Assembly (NCBI GenBank): GCA_034435455.1
Contig: DAOTXL010000123.1
Span: 66,945-130,944, forward strand
Origin: DAOTXL01 sp034435455
GTDB lineage: Bacteria > Chloroflexota > Anaerolineae > JAAYZQ01
Length of the DNA stretch: 64,000 nt
Reading direction: 5' to 3'
A model generated the notes under the pieces. That model did not search any database. It was not told where the DNA came from and saw nothing but the letters and a program-made list of their open reading frames with translations. The translations under genes were made by a program, and so were the position numbers. Shown piece after piece: positions 57,100 through 64,000 of this stretch; position 1 is the stretch's first letter, and every line of letters begins with the position of its first letter.

Positions 57100-58247
57100 A
57101 TCCGCTCCAACAACGCCGCCACGATCCGCTCCGCGGCGCGGCCGTCGCCGTAGGGGTTGACGGCGCGGGCCATGGCCGCATAGGCAGCGGGGTCATCCAG
57201 CAGGCGCTCCGTCTCGGCCAGGATACGCTGCGGGTCGGTGCCGACCACCCGCGCCGCACCCGCTTCCACCGCCTCGGGCCGCTCGGTGACCTCGCGCAGG
57301 ACGAGCACCGGCACGCCCAGGCTGGGCGCCTCCTCCTGGATGCCTCCCGAGTCGGTCAGGATCAGGGCGCTGTGCTTCATCAGGTGCACCAGGGTCAGAT
57401 AGTCCACCGGCGGCAGCAGGGTGATCCGCGGCGTATCCTCCAGCAGCTCGTGGACCGGCCCCCAGACGTTGGGGTTCAGATGCACCGGGTAGACCACCTG
57501 CACGTCGGGGCGCCGGCTCGCCAGCTCCCGGAGCGCGGTGCAGATGCGGCGCAACGGCTCGCCGAAGCTCTCGCGGCGGTGGGCGGTGACCAGAATAGTG
57601 CGGATTAGGGATCGGGGATTAGGGATTGGGGATTGCGGGTCCTGGTTTGCCCCGGCGCGGTTCAAGAGGCGTTGCACCTGCGGCGGGCAGGGTTGGCCGG
57701 CGGCCCAGAGCAGGGCGTCTACGACGGTGTTGCCGGTGACGAGGATGCGGGCATCGGGGATGCCCTCGCGCCGCAGGTTTTGGCGGGCACGTTCGGTGGG
57801 CGCAAAGTGCAGGTCGCTCAGGTGGTCGGCGATGACGCGGTTCATCTCTTCGGGGAAGGGGTTGAAGCGGTCGCCGCTGCGCAGGCCGGCCTCCACGTGG
57901 CCGACTTTGATCTTCAGGTGGTGGGCGGCGATGGCCGCGGCCATGACGGTGGTGGTGTCGCCCTGCACCAGCACCCAATCGGGCCGTTCGGCCTGCAGAA
58001 TCGGCTCCAGGCCGGTCAGCACCCGGGCGGCCACCTGAGAGGGGCTCTGACCATCCTGCATCAGGTTCAGGTCTATGTCGGCCGCGATGCCAAAGAGATC
58101 GAGCGCCTGGTCGAGCATCTGCCGGTGTTGGGCCGTGGCGCACACGCGGGCCTGGATGTGCGCCGGGTGGCGGCGCAGCTCCCGCACGACCGGGGCCATC
58201 TTGATCGCCTCGGGGCGGGTGCCGAGGATGGTGAGGATGCGGATCAA
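57096..58247 (-). CDS. wecB: UDP-N-acetylglucosamine 2-epimerase
   Basis: 383 residues. TILGTRPEAIKMAPVV, VQGDTTTVMAAA, GHVEAGLRSGD, VTAHRRES and LTDSGGIQEEAP are the family motifs. It makes UDP-ManNAc for surface polysaccharide. An insertion (QDPQSPIPNPRSLI) is encoded by GGGATTA-type heptamer repeats at about 57602-57640. Its start overlaps the upstream glycosyltransferase stop. Confidence 0.93.
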   Translation of the reverse strand: MIRILTILGTRPEAIKMAPVVRELRRHPAHIQARVCATAQHRQMLDQALDLFGIAADIDLNLMQDGQSPSQVAARVLTGLEPILQAERPDWVLVQGDTTTVMAAAIAAHHLKIKVGHVEAGLRSGDRFNPFPEEMNRVIADHLSDLHFAPTERARQNLRREGIPDARILVTGNTVVDALLWAAGQPCPPQVQRLLNRAGANQDPQSPIPNPRSLIRTILVTAHRRESFGEPLRRICTALRELASRRPDVQVVYPVHLNPNVWGPVHELLEDTPRITLLPPVDYLTLVHLMKHSALILTDSGGIQEEAPSLGVPVLVLREVTERPEAVEAGAARVVGTDPQRILAETERLLDDPAAYAAMARAVNPYGDGRAAERIVAALLERI

Positions 58248-59494
58248 GCGAATCCTTCCTCCGGTATCGTATACACCTCATCCCACGCCCGGTAGACCGT
58301 CCGCCAGTCGTAGCGCTGTTCGGCCCACCGCCGGCCGGCCTGGCCGATCCGTTGCCCCGCTTCCCGATCCCGTAACAGGCGCACCACAGCCTGGGCGAAT
58401 TCGGCCGGCGTGTCGGCAATCAGGATGTTCTCCCCCGGCCGGGTCTCGATCCCCTCGGCGCCGATGGTCGTGCTGACCACCGGCAGCCCCCACATCCAGG
58501 CGTCCACGATCTTGACCCGCATCCCCCCGCCGGCCAGCAGCGGCACGATGAAGGCAGCGGTTTCGGCCAGGTAGGGGGTAGGGTCGGGGAGGTAGCCTGT
58601 TACCTCCAAGTTCGATTGGTGGATATTGGATATTGGATATTGGATTCCGCTGGGCGGATCCTTGCCGATGACGGTGAGGACGGCGTCGGGTATCTGTTGC
58701 AGGATGAGCAGCCAGACGTGGCGGACGAACCAGAGCACTCCCTGGGCATTGGGCGGATAGTGCAGGCCGCCCAGGAACGTGACCCGTTGTGCGCCCGGCT
58801 TGCGCCCGATCATCGGCGTTGTTGTAGGATCGCCGCAGATGGGGATCACGGCAGACCTGGGCACCCGACGTTCCCCATCCGATGCCTGTTGTTCGACCGC
58901 CTGATGATCTTGCTCTGTCACCCACACCACCCGGTCAAACCGGCGGCAGGTTTCCACCTCGTAACGCGCCATTTTGCGCGATTCCAACATCGCCAGCGCC
59001 CGCTTGAGCGGATTGCGCTCCTCTGCAGCCAATCGCCGGGCAATCAGGTAGCAGGCATTGTGTTCGTCCAGCACCAGCCTGGGGATTGGAGATCCCGGCT
59101 TGCGGCTTGCAGTCCGGGCGCGCAATGCATACTGGGCCATCCAAAGCTGATCGGCGTGAACCATGTCGAACTCCCCGGTCGCCAGCAGCTCATCCACCCG
59201 TCGCGCCATGGCGGGCACGCGGTCGCGCCGGATGATGAACGACTGACCGGTGATCAGGCTCTCTATCAGGTGCAGGGCATCTCGCACCTGTGAGCGGCGC
59301 ATGGGCACGGTATGGACGGCCTGACAGAATTGCGCCAGGTGCTCCACCTGAGCCGGCGTATCCGTGGGCCGGACGAAGGAGAGCAGGGTGACCTGGTGCT
59401 GCTGGGCCAGGTGGCGCAGCGTGTAGCAGGCCCGGATCTTGGGCCCGGCGTCCAGCGGATAGGGCAGGACCTGGGTCAGGAAGAGGATGCGCAT
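58244..59494 (-). CDS. GT4-type glycosyltransferase
   Basis: 416 residues from ATG 59494. N-terminus MRILFLTQVLPYPLDAGPKI, middle TFLGGLHYPPNAQGVLWFV, donor site GGGMRVKIVDAWMWGLPVVST. Heptamer repeats (GGATATT, 58620-58645) encode an in-frame GIQYPISNI insertion, and another small insertion (RKPGSPIPR) lies at about 59090. The 5' end is the source of the stubs at 53665 and 54835. Confidence 0.88.
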   Translation of the reverse strand: MRILFLTQVLPYPLDAGPKIRACYTLRHLAQQHQVTLLSFVRPTDTPAQVEHLAQFCQAVHTVPMRRSQVRDALHLIESLITGQSFIIRRDRVPAMARRVDELLATGEFDMVHADQLWMAQYALRARTASRKPGSPIPRLVLDEHNACYLIARRLAAEERNPLKRALAMLESRKMARYEVETCRRFDRVVWVTEQDHQAVEQQASDGERRVPRSAVIPICGDPTTTPMIGRKPGAQRVTFLGGLHYPPNAQGVLWFVRHVWLLILQQIPDAVLTVIGKDPPSGIQYPISNIHQSNLEVTGYLPDPTPYLAETAAFIVPLLAGGGMRVKIVDAWMWGLPVVSTTIGAEGIETRPGENILIADTPAEFAQAVVRLLRDREAGQRIGQAGRRWAEQRYDWRTVYRAWDEVYTIPEEGFA

Positions 59495-60417
59495 TTCTGG
59501 CCAACTACGGTTACGATATCGCCCAGGTTGATGCTGATGACCCTTTCCCACCATCCCAGGCGCTCAGCAACACCCCTGGCCGCGCTGACCATCTGTGCGG
59601 GCAGGTAGCGTCCACCCCAATCGGCTATCAGGTGACGGACAGTCATGCGGCGGGAGGGATGGTAGCTGCACAACACCTGAAAGCCGTGCTTCTCCAGAAG
59701 CATCGCCAACGTGCGCGCCGAGAAGAAGGTGAGGTGGTCCTGGACAAAGTGGCGATGGCGCGATCCGAGCAGGCGCACGCTCCAGGTTTCGATATCGGGC
59801 ACCTCGATCAAGATGACGCCGCCCGGCTTGAGCATGCGGTGGAGCCGCGCCAGGTCGCCGGCCGGGTCGGGCAGGTGCTCGAAGACCTGGAAGGCGGTAA
59901 CGGCGTCGAAGAAATCGGGTGGGAAGGTGTCGTCGCGCAGGATATCCGTGACGACGGTGACGCCGAACCTGGCCCGGGCATGGACGGCGTGGCCGGGCAA
60001 AGGCTCCAGGCCGTAGGGCTCCCAGCCGCGTTCTCGGGCAACGCCCAGGAAGAAGCCCCACCCGCAGCCAAAGTCCAGCAATCGGCCGGGCGGTCGGACA
60101 TACTGTTCGATCCGATCCAGGGCATCGGCAGCGTTGAGGCGAAAGGCCGGCCATTCAGCTTCTTTGGCCGGCAACATTGAGAACTCCCAGCAGCCGGCGA
60201 CGTCGCGCAGATCGGCGCTGGTAAGTACTTTGGGGTCCAGGTGGCCCAGAATTGGGCCATCTTGAATCACGGCGCGGCCATCTTGCAGGGGCGACACGTA
60301 GACCAGGCCGCAACGCCGGCAGCGGACGACGGGGCCGGGCGACGACCGCGGGCGGAACAGGACTTTCGCCCGGTCCTGGTCACAAATGGCGCAGTGACGG
60401 CTCGATATACGCGACAT
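59476..60417 (-). CDS. SAM-dependent methyltransferase with N-terminal zinc ribbon
   Basis: 313 residues from ATG 60417. CAICDQD and CRRCGLVY form an N-terminal zinc ribbon. LLDFGCGWGFFLGVARERGW is motif I, FFDAVTAFQVFEHLPDP is the class I core, and GGVILIEVPD follows. This type methylates nucleotide sugars or polymer ends in O-antigen clusters. Overlaps the next glycosyltransferase start by 19 bases. Confidence 0.88.
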   Translation of the reverse strand: MSRISSRHCAICDQDRAKVLFRPRSSPGPVVRCRRCGLVYVSPLQDGRAVIQDGPILGHLDPKVLTSADLRDVAGCWEFSMLPAKEAEWPAFRLNAADALDRIEQYVRPPGRLLDFGCGWGFFLGVARERGWEPYGLEPLPGHAVHARARFGVTVVTDILRDDTFPPDFFDAVTAFQVFEHLPDPAGDLARLHRMLKPGGVILIEVPDIETWSVRLLGSRHRHFVQDHLTFFSARTLAMLLEKHGFQVLCSYHPSRRMTVRHLIADWGGRYLPAQMVSAARGVAERLGWWERVISINLGDIVTVVGQKCASSS

Positions 60418-60431
60418 GGAATAGCCCTGGA

Positions 60432-61592
60432 TCAAACGTCCTTCGCCGCCGTGGGGCACTGAGTGCTGGCAGAAGGTCGAGAGAAGAGCGACAACAGGCG
60501 AGAGAACCACGGCGCACAGCGATTCGCCAGATCAGACAAAGATAGCCCGGCAAAGACCAGCAGCACCGGGTCCATCGGGATGCGGTAGCGAATCTGCGCC
60601 CAGGAGAGAAGATAAATCAGACTATAGGCAGCAATGAATAGATACAGTAACATGCATTGGCGCCATCGGGACCGTGACAGAAAGAGTCCATGAAGGATAA
60701 ACGGGAGGGCAAGGCCAAAGGAAAGAACGCGCGCCAGGTTGCTGATGAGACTCGACTCAGCCGAGGGCCAGAACTTGAAAAGCTCCTTGACCCGGCTCAA
60801 GGAGAGCAGAAAATAGCGCCATGGATCCTCTACTACGAAGCGCAACCCCCTTTGCATCAACGCATCGCTCATCTCGGCTTCGTTCAGCCCCCGCAATTCT
60901 TGTGGGATCAAGGCAGCGTACTTCTCGTTGGAAAACAGGGGTATAAAGTCTGTACCATGCCTGGGATGATTGGCCCAGAAGAAGGCAAAGCCGGCATTGG
61001 TATTTAGCAACACGAAGCGATGAAAGACCAGGTAATTCCGAAGCGTCCAGGGCACAATGAGGGCAATCATCACAATGATTGAGATGAGAAGAGCTCTCGG
61101 TCGAACATGTTTGCGCCCGGCCCACAGCAGCCAGACGAACAGGACAGGAACAAACAACAGAATGACCTGCCGAAGCAGGGCGGCGATTCCCAAGGCCAGG
61201 CCGAATTCCAACCACCCTCGCCTGGTAGGGCGATGGCTCAATTCGAGAGCAATGTCGAGGGACCAGAGAACAGCGATGGTGTGAAACGTCTCTGTCACCA
61301 GTGCGGCATTGTAGTACACGAGATAGATATAGATCGCCGAAAGCCCGGCCGCGATCAACCCAACTTTTGGCCCCAAGACGTGACGGCCAACGCGGAAGAC
61401 CAGCAGAGGAAGCAAGATCCCGCTCGCAACCGCCTGGATCAACCGGGCGATCAAGGGATGATGGCCAAACAGCCCGTAGACGGCAGCCAGATAGAGGGGA
61501 TACAGGAACGACCAGTGGGCCGTCGGCGTATTGGCAGGGGTGGCAGGCCACCACTCCTTTGCAAAAGAAAAGCCTCGACCGGCAAGATGTTC
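60432..61592 (-). pseudogene. GT39-type membrane glycosyltransferase lacking its N-terminus
   Basis: From GRGFSFAKEWWPATPANTPTAHW onward (about 380 residues) this is a PMT/ArnT-like mannosyltransferase with many membrane helices, but the first loop with the catalytic Asp pair is missing. The open frame upstream is out-of-frame sequence of another GT39 gene (61451-62044). No convincing start codon. The two appear joined by a deletion at about 61585. Confidence 0.65.
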
Positions 61593-62044
61593 AGGCCGAT
61601 GAACAGGGGGATGAAGATGTTCTCGGAATAAAAGACCGTGGCCGTATAGATCAGGTGAGGGTAGAGTGCCAGACCCAGGGCCACAAAGAGCCCTACCCTG
61701 TGTCCATAGACCTTCCGGGCCAGGATATAGCCCAGAACAGCAGTGATGCCGCCCAGGATCGCCTGTGCAATACGCACGGCGGCATAGGCGTGGCCGAAAA
61801 GCGCATACACCAGGGCCAGAAAGGCCGGATAAACCGGCGTGCGATGCGCCGTGGGCAGGCCATCCAGCGTATAACCCGCGCCGGCCAGCAGATTGCGGGC
61901 CAGCAGGTCGTACTCCAGACCGTCGTATTGCGGAGGCGCGTCGAGGGTATCCAAGAGAACGATGGCCGCCAGGCGCAGCAAGATGGCCAGTAAGGCGATG
62001 GCGGATATGAGGAGGAACGATTTGGACAGACGTGTTATGCGCAT
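61451..62044 (-). pseudogene. N-terminal fragment of a second GT39-type glycosyltransferase
   Basis: From ATG 62044: a membrane helix, then the loop DTLDAPPQYDGLEYDLLARNLLAG with the Asp pair typical of GT39, TAHRTPVYPAFLALVYALFGH and further helices to about residue 155 (FYSENIFIPLFIGLNI). After the junction the frame reads unrelated residues to a stop at 61451. It repeats the same family region found in the downstream fragment, so two paralogues have collapsed together. Confidence 0.65.
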
Positions 62045-63024
62045 CTTGCATGCTCCGGAACTTTACCCTGCGGCAAGGTATATGTCACTGCCATCTTGAG
62101 CACCTGCCAGTTGCTGCCGGCTTCCAGTCTGGCCCTGTCTCGACGGGTCAGTCCGCTCAAATACACAATTGCCCAGAATGCGCTCTTCGCCAGGCTCACC
62201 GCTGCCAGAAGCAGGCGCAAAGCCAGGCCGGTCAGTTTGGAATAGTGCTTGAGAAAGAACTGCAGGTTGGCCTTGCGCACGCGAACTCGCCGTTGGGCGC
62301 GGTGTTCGCTCTGCCTGAAATCGTCCAACCGTTTCCAGGCCTGTCCTTCCAGGTGGATGACTTTGGCGTCCGGCACGTAATAGACCTTCCAGCCAGCGGA
62401 CCGTATCCGATAACACCAGTCGGCCTCCTCGGCATAGACGTAGAAACGCTCGTCCAGGAGTCCAACCTGTTCCACGGCTTCTCGCCGCACCATCAGGCAG
62501 GCCCCGCTGACCCAATCGGCTTCGGCAATCTGCTGACTTTTCTCCGGGGGGCGACCGGGATAGTAGGGCCCATAGATCAAAAGGCCCAGGCGGGACTGGA
62601 GAAGGAACTCGGACATGAGGGTTGGGAAATCGAAAAAGGAGGATTGAAAGCTGCCGTCTGCATTGAGCAACATCGGGCCGGCCGCGCCAGCCTGACTGTT
62701 GCGATTCATAAAATCCACCAGGCAATCCAACGCGCCGGGCTGAATGACGGTATCCTCATTCAGAATCAGGCTGTAGCGGCCCTGCGCCAGGCGCAACACC
62801 TGGTTGTGATTGGCGCAAAAGCCCAGCCGCTGCTCGTTGCGGATCAACTTGACCTGGGGGAACTCGGCCTCCACCATCTCTGCGCTGCCATCGGTGCAGG
62901 CGTTGTCCACCACGTACACCTCCAGGCTGATGCGCCGGGTGTTCTCGAAGATGGAGCGCAGACAGTTGCGCAACAGCTCCCGATTGTTGGTATTAATGAT
63001 CGAAACGGTCAGGTCAACGCTCAC
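62035..63024 (-). CDS. GT2-type glycosyltransferase (rhamnosyltransferase-like)
   Basis: 329 residues. GT-A fold: VSIINTNNRELLRNCLRSI, VVDNACTDGSAEMV, ILNEDTVIQPGAL (DxD-type), WVSGACLMVRREAVEQVGLLDERFYVYAEEADWCYR. Overlaps the GT39 fragment start by ten bases and the Wzy-like stop by eleven. Confidence 0.9.
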   Translation of the reverse strand: MSVDLTVSIINTNNRELLRNCLRSIFENTRRISLEVYVVDNACTDGSAEMVEAEFPQVKLIRNEQRLGFCANHNQVLRLAQGRYSLILNEDTVIQPGALDCLVDFMNRNSQAGAAGPMLLNADGSFQSSFFDFPTLMSEFLLQSRLGLLIYGPYYPGRPPEKSQQIAEADWVSGACLMVRREAVEQVGLLDERFYVYAEEADWCYRIRSAGWKVYYVPDAKVIHLEGQAWKRLDDFRQSEHRAQRRVRVRKANLQFFLKHYSKLTGLALRLLLAAVSLAKSAFWAIVYLSGLTRRDRARLEAGSNWQVLKMAVTYTLPQGKVPEHARCA

Positions 63025-64000
63025 GTTGCTCTCCTCGCGCCAGATGGTCCAGCGCCACCAGCCCGCCCAGGAACAGCCAGGAGTACAGGCTGTGGCGGAA
63101 GCCGGCCAGGCCGATGTTGTAGACGTAGGGCAGGAACCAGTCGCCCAGCATCATCCCCACAGCCAGGCCGGCCAGCCCGCCCAGGGCCGCAGCCGCGTAG
63201 CCCTGGGCAAAGCCGTCCTCCGGGTAACGGGAGCGCAGCCGCCATCCCAGGCGCCAGACCTCCCCCAGGAACCAGAGCAGCAGCCCCAGGCCGATGAGCC
63301 CGAACTGGTTGAAGACGTCAATGTAATTGTTGTGAGAAACCATGGCCTGTTGAGGAGCATAAGCGCGATAGTAGTACATATAGTTGCCCGGTCCCAGGCC
63401 GATGAGCGGCGAGCGCAGCCCCACCTCCAACGCTCCCCGCCATATCTCGGGCCGCCTGGCGCTGCCCCCCCGGACCTCCGGTTCCACGATCAGGTTACGG
63501 ATAAAGTCGCGCGCGCCGGACGAAGCCAGGAGCAACGCCGCCAGCAATGCCAACGCCCAGCGCGGGGAACGCAACCAAGTGATGACAGCCAGCGCCACGA
63601 CAAAGGGCACCCAGCCGGAGAGCCAGTTGGTGACGTGAAACCAGGCCCAGTACATCCAGCCGGCCATGGCCAGGACGCACAGCAGTTTCAGCCAGGAGGG
63701 CGACCGGCGGTTGAACAGCAGTTGCCCATAAGCCAGCGAGACGACCCACGGCCCGAAGAAACCGCCGGTGCCGGTAAAATAATAGGCGGGCGTCAGATTC
63801 AAGTCGTGCAGCAGGATCGCGTTGAGGACGGCTGCCAGCCCCAGCGCAAGGAAGGCAAAAACGAGATCGCGCAGCCAGCGCTCCTGGCGGATCCCATTGG
63901 CGGTCATCAAGAACAGGGCCGGCGAGAGCAGAAAGATAGACAGTTGCCCCAGTTGCACCCAGTGGCGGTTATAGGCGATGGGCACCCACACGTCCCACAG
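63014..64000 (-). CDS. O-antigen ligase/polymerase (Wzy/WaaL-like), 5' end beyond window
   Basis: At least 325 residues, about ten membrane helices, with the O-antigen ligase signature region RPEIWRGALEVGLRSPLIGLGPGN and SHNNYIDVFNQFGLIG. The frame stays open to the window edge, so it is probably partial. It would polymerise or ligate the polysaccharide made by this region. Confidence 0.85.
   Translation of the reverse strand: MWDVWVPIAYNRHWVQLGQLSIFLLSPALFLMTANGIRQERWLRDLVFAFLALGLAAVLNAILLHDLNLTPAYYFTGTGGFFGPWVVSLAYGQLLFNRRSPSWLKLLCVLAMAGWMYWAWFHVTNWLSGWVPFVVALAVITWLRSPRWALALLAALLLASSGARDFIRNLIVEPEVRGGSARRPEIWRGALEVGLRSPLIGLGPGNYMYYYRAYAPQQAMVSHNNYIDVFNQFGLIGLGLLLWFLGEVWRLGWRLRSRYPEDGFAQGYAAAALGGLAGLAVGMMLGDWFLPYVYNIGLAGFRHSLYSWLFLGGLVALDHLARGEQRER

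Noticed and set aside
51555..57100. Insertion sequence or integron explanation for the TA island
   Set aside because: No transposase, integrase, terminal inverted repeats common to the modules, or attC-like sites were found; the borders are partial host-gene copies instead.

Overview
The window is GC-rich, densely coded and looks like a chromosomal segment of a Chloroflexota-type bacterium (Anaerolineae/Caldilineae-like). This placement is inferred from gene content and style: a System I cytochrome c maturation cluster with a Cys-type CcmE, tandem ArsA-like ATPases, a LysW-like carrier, and envelope genes full of toxin-antitoxin modules and short tandem repeats. No rRNA, tRNA, CRISPR array, prophage or transposase was seen.

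Layout. 0-2.4 kb: two secreted proteins, the first cut by the window edge. 2.5-8.5 kb: a copper block (CsoR-type repressor, CopZ-like chaperone, CopA ATPase) followed by a lipoprotein with three thioredoxin-fold domains. Its first active site is interrupted by an in-frame UGA exactly where a catalytic Cys belongs (U-P-Y-C), with a good bacterial SECIS hairpin just downstream, so I read it as a selenoprotein. 8.5-16.8 kb: ccmE-ccmF-two accessory genes-ccmA-ccmB-ccmC-ccmD-ccdA-resA-DUF2085. CcdA appears circularly permuted. 17.7-20.4 kb: an operon of LysW-like carrier, lysine 2,3-aminomutase and a D-Ala-D-Ala-ligase-type ATP-grasp enzyme, which may be a carrier-based beta-lysine pathway. 22.4-26.4 kb: an aminotransferase, saccharopine dehydrogenase and lysine-ketoglutarate reductase (lysine catabolism), preceded by a promoter and an intrinsic terminator in the leader.

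26.8-31.3 kb: a RiPP cluster resembling the SynChlorMet cassette (two PqqD-type proteins, two radical SAM/SPASM enzymes, an HPr-kinase-like protein, a 61-residue Cys-containing precursor and a signal-peptidase-like protease), driven by a consensus promoter. Its first gene has an in-frame UAG inside a PqqD domain. 31.5-37.1 kb: a CoA-binding protein gene under a CsoR-like operator, then an opposing operon of thioredoxin-like protein, universal stress protein, ferritin-like protein, two small paralogues, two ArsA-like ATPases with complementary motif losses, and a TPR protein. 37.2-40.2 kb: CstA and heme o synthase (CtaB).

40.4-64 kb: an envelope polysaccharide region on the minus strand (Wzc/BY-kinase, heptose isomerase and kinase, priming sugar transferase, glycosyltransferases, UDP-GlcNAc 2-epimerase, methyltransferase, Wzy-like ligase). 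Between 51.5 and 57.1 kb it is broken up by toxin-antitoxin modules (HepT/MntA, Phd/PIN, AF2212/PIN, Phd-DUF433/DUF5615, and an antitoxin with a collapsed PIN toxin). Each is bordered by short copies of the 5' end of the neighbouring glycosyltransferase genes or the 3' end of wecB. Heptamer and octamer tandem repeats lie in frame inside several of these genes.
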